Positions 1 through 9,230 of a stretch of DNA of 22,107 nt are shown here, in pieces. Origin of the DNA: Chara braunii (Eukaryota; Streptophyta; Charophyceae; Charales; Characeae); assembly GCA_003427395.1 (NCBI GenBank), contig BFEA01000039.1, forward strand, positions 296,230 through 318,336, in the 5' to 3' direction. The position numbers were made by a program, and so were the translations under genes. Within the stretch, counting starts at the first letter, position 1. Every line of letters starts with the position of its first letter. Below the pieces are notes generated by a model that searched no databases, was not told where the DNA came from, and worked only from the letters and a program-made list of their open reading frames with translations.

Positions 1-4
1 TGGG

Positions 5-20
5 GAGCGCCACCTGCTGG
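5..20 (-). promoter_or_regulatory. CTCF-like insulator motif (sequence match only)
   Basis: Read on the minus strand the window start contains CAGCAGGTGGCGCTC. This fits the core of the CTCF zinc-finger binding site shared by insects and vertebrates (AGGTGGCGC). It is a single motif match with no flanking gene to give it meaning, and the surrounding sequence may be the end of a repeat: an AATAAA lies at 52-57. A chance match or a motif carried by a transposon is quite possible. Confidence 0.25.
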
Positions 21-167
21 AAACTGGGTCCAGCGTCCCATGAACATCGTGAATAAAGCACCAACCGGCACCCCACACACACACACTCTTCGAGTTGTGT
101 ATAGCGAATATGACAAAACATACATACAGCATAATCACTACCTTACCCTTTCCGAACTGCATAAACA

Positions 168-212
168 AACGAACTACGGGTTGCGCACCCGTGCACTAAC
201 GGTAAGTCGATA
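168..212 (+). repeat. R1 module, left copy
   Basis: A stretch containing ACAAAC, AACTACG, TTGCGCACCCGTGC and ACGGTAAGTCGAT recurs with few changes at 12222-12270. Both copies lie close to long (CT)n tracts and R2/R3 modules. The copy holds GGTAAGT, which resembles a splice donor, but no exon can be supported on either side. It is probably part of a dispersed microsatellite-associated repeat. Confidence 0.7.
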
Positions 213-363
213 GAAATTGTACGCAATGTATTCGAATACAACGTGCACCCTTTCTATTCGGATTTCGAAAAGAAAAAACTATTGTATTCCAATACAATTA
301 GTACGTTTTTCTTGGAGGTCAATGCTTGCCCTTGTGCTCCCCGCCACTGACATGTTGCATGTT

Positions 364-368
<5 letters not shown>

Positions 369-421
<53 letters not shown>

Positions 422-438
422 TGCGCTCGCTTTTTTTT

Positions 439-499
<61 letters not shown>
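369..499. repeat. Compound microsatellite (TC)25 - T8 - (CA)n
   Basis: A pure (TC) run at 369-418 is followed by a 12-base GC-rich spacer (GTGTGCGCTCGC), eight T (431-438) and a CA run to 499 with a single CG interruption at 465-466. The open frames across it (Ser-Leu, Thr-His or Cys-Val repeats) are simple-repeat artefacts. Confidence 0.97.
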
Positions 500-502
<3 letters not shown>

Positions 503-600
503 TGTGGTAGTGTATGTTTCCATCGATAGAATGACCAAAATCGAATGAATCTTCCGCTACAACATGAAAATATACTCTACTACGTTGCTTATCCTATCGA

Positions 601-601
<1 letters not shown>
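503..601. repeat. R2 module (mostly inverted) and R3 module, left copy
   Basis: Positions 503-522 match 11949-11968 in direct orientation (GTAGTGTAT.TTTCC). Positions 522-582 are the reverse complement of the R2 unit seen twice at 11951-12074, with ATCGATAGAATGA, AATCGAATGAATCTTC and GCTACAACATG. Positions 583-601 (CGTTGCTTATCCTATCGAT) match R3 at 12126-12144 and more loosely at 11839-11864 in direct orientation. The segment therefore looks like a shared unit whose centre has been inverted. It lies exactly between a (CA)n and a (CT)n tract. Confidence 0.7.
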
Positions 602-604
<3 letters not shown>

Positions 605-683
<79 letters not shown>

Positions 684-718
684 CTCGCTCTCGCTCTAGC
701 GCGCACGCGTGTGCGCGC
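605..718. repeat. (TC)n tract ending in a GC alternating palindrome
   Basis: A (TC) run of about 76 bases (605-680) passes into three GCTCTC hexamers and then an alternating purine-pyrimidine palindrome at 699-718, with arms GCGCGCAC and GTGCGCGC around GCGT. The first part could form triplex DNA and the second Z-DNA or a cruciform; this is inferred from base pattern alone. Confidence 0.9.
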
Positions 719-1091
719 CGTGTGTCCAACCTCTCATCATGATATACGTCGTCATCAGATACATGGATGACTGCTCGACAACTTGTTATAGATAGATATA
801 TATATCAACCGTGCGTACACGTGTAAGTCCACTGATGCTTATTATAACTATTATGACACTGATAAGAGATATCGTCGATTATTTGTGTTTTTTAATAAGT
901 AAATAGTGTTTTTGTATGACAAGGGAATGACAAGAAGAGCATTTGCGGGGGTACAGTGTTCGTAAAGTCATTTGGGTATTTTATTTAATTTTTTCAAGTC
1001 ATTTGGGTAAAAAAAGGAAAACCAACACCTCATTTGCGAGCCTTTACCACAGTTGGTTAGCGAAAATAGTTGTTTATGCCCTTGTGAAGAG
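719..1091. other. No gene seen
   Basis: Mixed AT-rich sequence with a short GATA/TA stretch at 788-804. Frames are short and shift. The only longer open frame in this area continues into the CA-rich repeat at 1092 and shows no protein-like composition. Confidence 0.6.
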
Positions 1092-1664
1092 ACATGTATC
1101 AGTCATCATTCGTACAGATACACACACAAATACTCACTCATACACACACACATGCACGTTCACACACATCCACGTGCACGCATACACACATGGACCCACA
1201 GTGCAAAGTGCCTTAAAGTCTCAATCTGGGTTCACGGTAGTAGAACAGAGTGTTGGTCATGGCCCAGTGGCTGAAAACCCTTCCAAAGAGTTCGGCTCTG
1301 TTGAGGACCCAGGAGTGTGTAGAGTGTTTCAAGTCTCGGTCTGGGTTCAGAGTGAGGCTCTGCTGAGGACCCAGGAGTGTGCAGAGTGCTTCAATCTCAG
1401 CCTGGGCTCAATAATAGTAGAGCAGAGTTCAACATGTTTTTCAAAAGGGGTTAGCACACTCACACAAACTTGGTCATTCACAAACAGCAGCAACAGACAT
1501 ATGGCAACAGCAACACCAATAGATAAACGAAATCCAATTCACAGGAGCATACATTTCAGAGTGTTCCACAAGAACAACAATTAACAGTTGCAAAACCTTT
1601 GAGGGACAATCATTATTGCACTGCATGTTTTTGAGACAAAACACAGTGAAGTTACAGTGATTTA
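1092..1664 (+). repeat. Large direct repeat, copy A
   Basis: Copy A runs from ACATGTATCAGTCATCATTCG to GTTACAGTGATTT and is collinear with copy B at 1747-2425. After a CA-rich part (about 1118-1195) come minisatellite units beginning TCAAGTCTCAGTCTGGG at 1213, 1329 and 1391 (spacing 116 and 62). A closely conserved 3' third includes AGATAAACGAAATCCAATTC and CTTTGAGGGACAATCATTATT. The 213-residue open frame spanning 943-1584 runs straight through this repeat and is not a credible gene. Confidence 0.9.
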
Positions 1665-1746
1665 GTTTGTCACAACTCCCCGTTTCTTGTCCTTTCCTCC
1701 CTTTCTACCTGCGTTTCTCTGGTTGTTCTTTCTGATGATGACATAT

Positions 1747-2425
1747 ACATGTATCAGTCATCATTCGCATACATACACACACAAATACTCACTCATACAG
1801 ACACGCATGCACATTCACACACAGGGGCACACACACAAACACACAAATACTCGTTTACACACACACACACACACACACACACGTGCACGCACACACATAG
1901 AGACCCACAATGCAAAGTGTCTTCAAGTCTTAGCCTGGGTTCAGGGTAGTAAGACAAAGTGTTGGTCGTGGCCCAGTGGCCGAAAACCCTCTTTAAGAGT
2001 GAGGCTCTGCTCAGGACCCAAGAGTATGTAGAGTGTTTCAAGTCTCAGTCTGGGTAGAGCAGAGTGTTGTTTGTGGCCCTGGTGGGTGAACACCCCCCTC
2101 AAGAGTGAGACTCTCTTGAAGATCCACGAGTGTGCAAAGTGCTTCAAATCTCAGTCTGGGCTCATTAGTAGTAAAGCAAAATTCAGCATGTTTTTCAAAA
2201 AGGGGTTAGCATACTCACACTCACACAAACTTTGGCATTCACAAATAGCAGCAGGAGACACATGGCAACAGTAACACCGATAGATAAACGAAATCCAATT
2301 CACAGGAGCATACATTTCCAAGTGTCCCACAAGAACAACAATTAGTAGTCGCAAAGCCTTTGAGGGACAATCATTATTTCACTACATATTTTTGAGACAA
2401 AACTCATTGAAGTTACAGTGATTTT
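1747..2425 (+). repeat. Large direct repeat, copy B
   Basis: Second copy of the 1092-1664 repeat, longer because of a larger CA-rich part (about 1768-1890) and extra minisatellite sequence. Units start at 1923, 2038 and 2143 (spacing 115 and 105). Each holds GTGTTG-GTC-GTGGCCC, GAGTGAGGCTCTGCT-AGGACCC and GAGTGT-TAGAGTGTT variants. The two copies are separated by 82 bases of unrelated pyrimidine-rich sequence, so this is a segmental duplication or two insertions of the same repeat. Confidence 0.9.
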
Positions 2426-2905
2426 GTGACACAGGAAGGGGATAGAACTCAAGGCATCAACGAGTTTAATAGAGATTTAAGTTGTAATGAGTGGTTAGCA
2501 TAACAACGGTTAAGAAAAAAAAAAAAAACAAAGATAACGACTCAAAATATCAATATGGCGATTTCGCAGACAGTCAAGAATTCAACCTCCTGCATGATCA
2601 TTATAGTTGTATTAAATGCAAAGAGACGGCACACACATATACACACATACACACACAACAAATGCACATTCTAATTGAAAGTTGAAACCTTAAATAGAAG
2701 TGCAATACATTTCAAAATAGAAAATTAATAAACAGAAGTCTATTTGACAAGGTTAATATTAATATTTTAAATATGTTCAAGATATTCAATTACCCATAAT
2801 TTACTAATGTTTTTTTTATAATGTTTGTAGCAAATACTAAAAATGAATATTAATCTTGTTTTTTTGCATTTTTTTGTTTATTGATGTCTATGTTAACAGA
2901 TAAAG
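2426..2905. other. No gene seen; transition to AT-rich DNA
   Basis: Holds an A13 run (about 2516-2528), a short CA stretch (about 2630-2660) and rising AT content. Nothing coding is supported. The AT-rich block that carries the Helitron begins about here. Confidence 0.6.
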
Positions 2906-3942
2906 ATGAATACAACAACTACAAATATCAAACGTCACGTTATCTTAAGCAAATTCATGCCTCAATTGAAAGATAAACTTGAACATGAAAAATTATGCGT
3001 ACAGTATCAAAAATGTTTCTTTACTACATTGATCAACCAGAAAAAGATATTTTTTGGATTATTGGCAAAAAAATATTATTAGTACGTATAGAAATGCGAG
3101 AATACCTAAATAAGTTATTGATTTATTTGTATTTAGGAGATATAAATCAGCCAGAAGCAGTTCAAGCAGTTCAATCAGCTTTACAAATCAAGGATGGGGT
3201 CACACGATTTGATTTGTTATCTTTATTAAGGAAAGCAACAATGTATGATTTGACATCACAACACGAACTACCACCGAAAGGAACATGTATTACATTTAAG
3301 AAATGCACAAAACTAGTAAGATTCGGATATCATGCAATGACATGTTTCAATACAAATATAAGGTCAATGGATTCATTACCCAAATTAGCACGACAACAAA
3401 TCATGGTTCAACATATAGCATCGACATCTTCAGCAAGTGCAATGACATCAAAAGGTAAAGTAGAGGGTGAAATTTTAACAAATGAAGTGCATGAAAACTT
3501 ACCAACAGCAACAACAGCTGAAGCAGTACCTCAAACTTCAAAAGAAACAACCAGTGAAGTTTTCGCACCTAATCCTATGCTTACGACAAATAAAAACAAC
3601 AAGTTTGCAACCATTGCAAATGAAAATGCAAATACCGATGATATTCAGCATGGAACAAACGTTAATGATATACCAAGCATGGAGACAACAAAAATGCGCA
3701 AAAACAAGTGAAATAAATTATCATCAATGATTTCCTCATATTGGAAGAACACGAGAAAGATGACAAAGAAAAATAATATGTGTTTTGTCTACTTAAGAAC
3801 CAAAGGTTTTGCAAAACTAAAAGAACCCATCAAAGAGCGATTGCAAAATCTTAGAAAGTCAGCATTACTAGAGTTTAGAGGTGTAAAAATGTTATTCTTG
3901 CAAAAATTTAGACAATATAGCAACAACATGGTACCTTCATGA
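2906..3942 (+). pseudogene. Unrecognised broken ORF, about 345 codons
   Basis: A 58-codon frame starts at ATG 2906 and stops at 3080. The next frame (phase of 2995-3711) runs 238 codons to a TGA at 3709, and the same phase continues after it to 3942, so 2995-3942 is one frame with a single stop. The two parts could be joined by a frameshift in the A-run at 3067-3073 or by splicing to the TTTGTATTTAG acceptor-like site ending near 3137. The protein is not low-complexity in its first half: a leucine-rich helical part (EYLNKLLIYLYLGDINQPE, LLSLLRKATMYDL), then CITFKKCTKLVRFGYHAMTCF, then a Thr/Asn-rich linker and a basic C-terminus. I do not recognise the family. The L..LL.....YDL pattern faintly recalls the last helices of a death-effector domain, but this is weak. 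It may belong to the adjacent mobile element or be an unrelated captured gene. Confidence 0.45.
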
Positions 3943-3963
3943 CTCATGTTTTTTATATTTTTA

Positions 3964-4470
3964 AAAGACTTTTGGTGAAGGTTATGACTGGACGAAGCTA
4001 AGTCTTAAGTCGATCTCCACAATCATTGACTGTTGTCATAATTTCGATTTGAAGCTCTAAGTAAAGGCACTAAGCAAAGATCCAGAAACAAGGTTATATT
4101 TAAAAGTCCTAAGTGAAGGTCATAAAATATTGAGGCAATAAGTGAAAAATACAAGGCATAAGTAAATACTATAATTGAAAGTTGTGAGTGAAGGTCATGA
4201 GTCAAAGATGTTGAAAAACTCTTTAATGAAGGTTGTCACTAAACAACCTAAGCCTTAAGTCAATGCACAAAATTATTGATTGTTCCTATAATTTCACTTT
4301 AAGGCCCTAACTAAAGACACTAAGTAAAGAGTCAAAGACAAGGTTATATATCAACGCCCTAAGTGAAGGCCATAACTAAAATATTCAGGCAATAAATGAA
4401 AAATGAAAGTTTTAAGTATAGACTATAATTAAAGGTCCTAAGTGATGACTATAAAAATCTCAAAGACAAA
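3964..4470 (+). repeat. 250-bp tandem repeat, two diverged copies
   Basis: Copy 1 covers about 3964-4213 and copy 2 about 4214-4470. Anchors are CTTAAGTC at 4004 and CTTAAGTCAATG at 4254, CATAATTTC, ACAAGGTTATAT, AAGTGAAGGTCATAA and ACTATAATT. Each copy is itself built from loosely repeated CCTAAGTGAAGG-like units. It sits between the unrecognised ORF and the Helitron coding remnants. Confidence 0.85.
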
Positions 4471-4728
4471 ATGACTGATTCTTCTCATAATTTGCGTTAT
4501 TTTGTGTTTTTTTTGTGATGCATTGCTCGAAATATCTTCAATATAGTCATCAATTATTTATGAGGTATGTAGACGCTTTTGTTTTGAAATACACATAATT
4601 TTTTTTATTTTTATTTTTTTAAGAACAGTTAAAAGAAAAATAAAAAATATAATTATATATATTATATATATATAATTAAAAAAATTGTATAAATATAATA
4701 TTGTTATAAACCAACAAAAATATTAACA
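4471..4728. other. AT-rich non-coding stretch with AT-only hairpin
   Basis: Poly-T and poly-A runs dominate. At 4650-4678 an AT-only inverted repeat has perfect 12-bp arms (TAATTATATATA and its complement) around a 5-base loop. No coding signal is seen. The hairpin lies about 50 bases upstream of the first Helitron-like codons. Confidence 0.7.
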
Positions 4729-5000
4729 ATGAATCAAAATGATTTTTTTTTACAAAAACGTCGTCAAACATATAATAATAATAAAAATAAAGTACTTAAA
4801 AAACAACGATTAGCATATCACAACTGTAAATCTATAAAAATTGAGCAGCAAAAAAAACAAAAATTTCAAAATAAAAAATCAGAAAACGAAAAAAATAAAC
4901 AAAAATAAAAATTAAACGACACTAAACTTATAATGATAACAAATAAAAAATTTAAAAACAACAACGAATTGCATATCATAATCGAAAAACAAAACACAAT
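4729..5000 (+). pseudogene. Helitron N-terminal basic repeats
   Basis: ATG at 4729 opens 59 codons ending at TAA 4906. The peptide is K/R/Q/N-rich (QKRRQTYNNN, KKQRLAYHNCK) and resembles the KRR-x-Y-x-x-N-x-E repeats at the start of many Helitron proteins. A degenerate second unit is visible at about 4950-4990 (TTAAAAACAACAACGAATTG, CATATCATAATCGAAAA). The start choice is tentative: it is the first in-frame ATG of the motif. Confidence 0.5.
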
Positions 5001-5014
5001 GGAAAATATACAAA

Positions 5015-5446
5015 CATACAACTACACAACACTCAAAATAAATAACGTGTCAATCCAAAAGCAATTCTAAATAAACATACGCGTATACAAATGTTTGCTC
5101 GTCAACAATCATCAAATAATATAGATTTTATTGCAGGGTTTGAATATATCACACAAGAAAAAAAAAAACAAATTATAGTTGAACTCCTAAATAATTTAAG
5201 TCTAAATGCTTTAGCAGAAGAAGTTTGTTGCATACAACTACACAACACTCAAAATAAACAACGTGTCAATCCAAACGCAATTTCAAATAAACATACTTGT
5301 ATAAAAATGCTTGCTCGTCAACAATCATCAAATAATATAGATTTTCTCGCAGGGTTTGAAGGTATCACACAAGAAAGAAAACAATAAATTATATTTGAAC
5401 TCCTAAATAATTTAAGTTCAAATGCTTTAGCAGAAAGAGTTTGTTG
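5015..5446 (+). repeat. In-frame 216-bp tandem duplication inside the Helitron ORF
   Basis: Copy 1 is 5015-5230 and copy 2 is 5231-5446; both begin CATACAACTACACAACACTC. The period is 216 bases, exactly 72 codons, so the reading frame is kept. Both encode ARQQSSNNIDF-AGFE-ITQE and ELLNNLS-NALAE. Roughly a tenth of the bases differ. Copy 1 has an open frame where copy 2 has a TAA opposite a CAA. Confidence 0.92.
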
Positions 5447-6213
5447 CATATGTGATCGATTTGAATTACAAACTGACTTATGCAGTTATTATTCTATAAA
5501 AGATGATGCAACATTAGAATGAATGCGAGCATGTTTGTATTATCCCGATGATAACTTACTTCCACCACAACAAAAATATTATGATTGCTAAAATATATCT
5601 TCTGCATTTGCAAATATTATGCTCTCAAGAGCAGGTATTTACAAAATCATTGATTCAAATATTATATTTGTTATTTGCAAACAATACAACACATCGTTAT
5701 TACAAAAATCAAATAAACTACGACGTCGTTCTCATTTGTTGTTGTTTTATGCTATTTCAGGACCGAAGCCACTTTGTTGTCATGCCAACTAAATACAAAT
5801 GCAATTTACAAAATCATTTTTGTAAGACCTTTCACAAACGATCAATTCACACAAATCAAAAAATTATATGTTGTATGACATGATGTTGTTTTATAATTAC
5901 TTTCATTTTATAAATTATATAATCTCTTCTAAAAAAATATTACACTCAATAATACAGTAACCCGATAAATTTCAATACACGTTGATGACTTTATTCCGAC
6001 ATGAGTAATTTGATCATATAAATGATGGACGTACAACTAAAAAAATACACAATGAACAAAATGCTATAATATTCCTATCGATTGTTCTGATGAAATGACC
6101 TACATAAAAAAACCAGTTTTTTTACTCACTCAATAGCAACGATCGACGATTTCATAGAACAACATATTATACATCAACATCTTGAAATAATCAACGAAAC
6201 AACGCTTTTTACA
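5446..6213 (+). pseudogene. Eroded Helitron segment before the Rep domain
   Basis: Begins CCICDRFELQTDLCSYYSIKDDATLE then a TGA. The paired cysteines after a long basic region are usual in Helitron proteins ahead of the Rep domain. Downstream, pieces in several phases (about 5600-6180) look coding in composition but I cannot align them to named motifs. Several stops and frameshifts are present. Confidence 0.5.
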
Positions 6214-6963
6214 GTGAATTCATCATCAAAATTTGCAAATGCGTTAGATGGCAAAATGTTTTCTCACCTCTTTCCTTTTGGAGAAGGTTTCACGAAAGGT
6301 CAAAATCGAAAAAAAATTGTATAAAAAAACTTTGCGTTAAACATTATTACTTACTCATTCATCGACGTTTTGAAAAAAAACTATAATTATATATTAACCT
6401 CATTTGATAAACTCGCACACGATCGAGGTTACAAAATGGTCAATATAACATATAATTCTCACCCCGCTACGCACAAACCAATATCAAATATTACAACTGA
6501 ACAATTACGAATTAGTTTGAAAAACAATTATCGACGACATTATGAACATCCTCCATTGCCAGTTACTACCAAAGTCAATACATTTTTTAAAACTGTTGAA
6601 TGCAGTGTTTTATATATATGGGGAAGCAATGTAGAATGTCGTGTTCGGTGACAAGAAGCATTTGCAACATGCGATCGATTTGGTCAACCAAGTCTTTTCT
6701 TGACAATTACACCTAACACAAATATGTCGTTCACTTTTGCATCATATGCAGATGTTTAAAATCTGACTTTTTTAAAAGCATTTGAACATACACCACATAT
6801 ACCATTATCAAAACTGAAACGTGTGTCAATGACAGATAGTATTGCATCAGCAAGACTATTCAATCGATTGATGAAAATATTTTTCAAAACAATTGTTGGT
6901 TCTACTAAAAGGACACAAAAATGATCACCAAACGGCGAATTGTTACAAAAAAGAAAGTTGTGA
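6214..6963 (+). pseudogene. Helitron_like_N domain (replication-initiator part)
   Basis: One reading phase is kept for 750 bases with five stops (6322 TAA, 6649 TGA, 6757 TAA, 6922 TGA, 6961 TGA) and no frameshift. Hallmarks in order: SHLFPFGEGF (typical LFPYGRGG), a basic helical part, ECSVLYIWGS near 6598, then QEAFATCDRFGQPSLFLTIT (typical FG-KP-LFLT) and a following DSIASARLFNRLMKIFFKTI helix. This matches the Helitron_like_N family, which precedes the HUH site. The conserved phase with scattered stops implies decay mainly by point substitution. Confidence 0.85.
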
Positions 6964-7286
6964 CAAAAGTTGGAGAATCCTCCTATATATCAGCTGCCCA
7001 CATATGAAAAAGAACTGCAATTATTTTTCATAAGAAACCTACAACAATAAATATAATTCTCATGAAAACACCACTCGATTGAGTTCGAAAAAAAGTAATT
7101 TCATAACCAGTCAAAATTTTGGCTAATTCTTTAAATTTTGTTACTCCTGTAAATTCATAAATCATAGAACAACCGAATAAGAAAATTCAGAGGAAAAGAC
7201 ACCTAAAATTAAATATTTTAATCCAGCCTCTGTAGAGAATTCAGAATTTCGTTTTGATTTTGCAATAACATAAAAACATAAACTTT

Positions 7287-7432
7287 GGATATGTACACGC
7301 GTATTACAGCATAGTTGAAACACAAGGATGTGAAACACCATATCTTCATTGTTTAATCTGCTTGAAAAACGTTCCACCTAAAACAAATGTTTTTGATCAA
7401 CTTCAAACATCATTCTTACCCTCAACACTACC
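7287..7432 (+). pseudogene. Helitron HUH endonuclease motif, first His lost
   Basis: The frame reads [15 protein letters not shown] then [18 protein letters not shown]. Active Helitrons have E-Q-x-R-G-x-P-H-x-H here, the two histidines holding the metal that activates the nicking tyrosine. The first His is Tyr (TAT at 7341-7343), the second remains (CAT at 7347-7349). A single C-to-T change explains it. The phase differs from the preceding domain, so a frameshift lies between 6963 and 7287. I do not find the paired catalytic tyrosines downstream. Confidence 0.8.
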
Positions 7433-7435
7433 ATA

Positions 7436-7730
7436 ACAAATTATGTTGACAACATTGTTACAACTTCAATCCCACAAGCAATCACTAACCTACCATGTTT
7501 TACTTGTCGTGCTCAACAACCATGTCACATTCCCATTCAAACAGACCCAAACTCGTATCGTTCACTCTTAAAAAAAAAAAAAAACGAAACATATAAAAGA
7601 ATTTACAACTGAGAATGTCAAAAATGTAAACCAAAGTTAGTTCCCAACATTTCTTACGCCAAAGTATACTTTAAACAAAAAAAATAAATGCATTGTTATC
7701 ATTGCAAAAATAAAATTTATCTTTAAACTT
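7436..7730 (+). pseudogene. Helitron Cys-rich segment
   Basis: The phase shifts again and reads YVDNIVTTSIPQAI, CFTCRAQQPCHIPI, then ECQKCKPKLVPNISY and CYHCKNKI with two stops. The IVTTSIP-like stretch followed by CxxC-type pairs is usual after the HUH site of Helitrons and may bind zinc. A 14-A run at 7569-7582 is a likely site of past slippage. Confidence 0.7.
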
Positions 7731-8519
7731 TTAGGCACCAAATATAGAAAACCCAGTTTATTTACATGAACATTCCCAAAAACTTCTTCACTTGCCACAA
7801 AATCCAATTTATCATTGTCTCAGTGACAATTATTTTAAATCAATAGTGTCTTCTTGTTTACCTCTTACAAATGCGTTACTGGGCTCATACATGATCATGT
7901 TTCCAAAAATCACGATGCACAAATACTGATAAAGTTTATTGTTATTTATATCCTCGTGCACATTAAGTGGACTTGAATTACGTCGAACTTTTGCACACAA
8001 ATCATTCTCGCAACCTTCAAATGCAATCATAATATACAACTATTATTTGGAGGTGCCTGAAACAAAATGTAACATAGAACAAGACAACAATGATTATGTT
8101 ATCAGTCATCCTCTAAATAACTACACATTTCGTGCACTCTCTTTATCATCGTTTTGTCTCTACAAATTCCCATACAATTATTTTAGGAAAAACGATATTT
8201 TATCATCTGCGACTGATCTGATATTCCTTAAAAATCATCCACAATCCAAAACAAAATGTTGGGAATGATACAAAATTTTACGTATTCAAAATATTCTACC
8301 TGGATTTCGCATCCCACTTTATGATACATATAAAACACTAGAAAATTAATTCGACACGCTCAACTAACTCTTTTATTATTCAAACCATTTCGTAACCTTC
8401 ATGATCAACTACCTAATAACATTGATTGACATACAATATTCCTTTAATATTATAAAATAATATTTAATTTTAATCGTTTAATATACTTGAACATGCAAAA
8501 TTATCATATCACACGAAAA
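7731..8519 (+). pseudogene. Helitron linker between Rep and helicase
   Basis: Frame 7939-8268 is open for 109 codons and contains NAIIIYNYYLEVPE and FLKNHPQSKTKCWE, close to the F...HPQ..TH element of Helitrons. It continues with ILPGFRIPLYDT. After a frameshift, 8352-8440 reads AQLTLLLFKPFRNLHDQL then NNID-stop-HTIF, matching the LLLFKPFR...DL....W element. The TGA stands where tryptophan is expected. Confidence 0.75.
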
Positions 8520-9230
8520 TGAGCAGCCTAAGTTCAAGCAAATCGTTCAACTTACTCAACCACTGATGTAATGAAAGAAAATGACATTGAATTAACGACA
8601 AACAACAAAAACTCAAATGATGAAATAAGCATTACTGATGAAGATTACGATGATATTCACGTTTTGGATCAAGAAAGTAGACTTTAAACACAATGCACAA
8701 AATTCTACAAAAACACTAAATGATCCTAAACCTCACAACTATTAACTACAAATACATCATCACCATATCATACGTTAATGATTTAAACTGCACAAACAAC
8801 ATCCAAAACCTATGCAAAAATAAATTCATACAACCAACCTCTATTAGAATACTAAAAACTCAAATTTTCTCTGACATCTCACATTTACAAACATGGCAAA
8901 GAAGTTACAACCTTACCATACCAACTCTTATGAATGTTCATCAGAAAATACTGAAATTCATCATTGGCACGATATTCCTTTATCAATACGAATAACATTA
9001 CTAAAAAATGTTTTCAATCCATCACATATGAAACATTTACAATAATTTGACAATAAACCTTACAGTATAAAAACATTCCCACAATAACAGAAATGTCACA
9101 ACAATTTCCACTTACTAAAAAACAACACGTGACTTTCACTTTTGCAACATCAAGTCTTTTAAAAACATGTGACGATCATGAGAATCCACAAAACATAATA
9201 TTAAATCAAATTAAAGAAAAAACAATAAAA
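8520..9230 (+). pseudogene. Eroded pre-helicase linker of the Helitron
   Basis: About 8560-8680 encodes an acidic stretch (DEDYDDIHVLDQES) after several stops, as found between the two enzymatic halves of Helitron proteins. From about 9090 the phase of the helicase begins (KKQHVTFTFATSSLLKTCDD). The intervening open frame at 8720-8995 has no recognisable motif. Confidence 0.55.

Noticed and set aside
217-770. Open frames coding Ser-Leu, Thr-His, Cys-Val and Arg-Glu repeats
   Set aside because: They are translations of (TC)n and (CA)n microsatellites and their reverse strands.
943-1584. 213-codon open frame
   Set aside because: It runs through the CA-rich and minisatellite units of a duplicated repeat, and copy B does not keep the frame.
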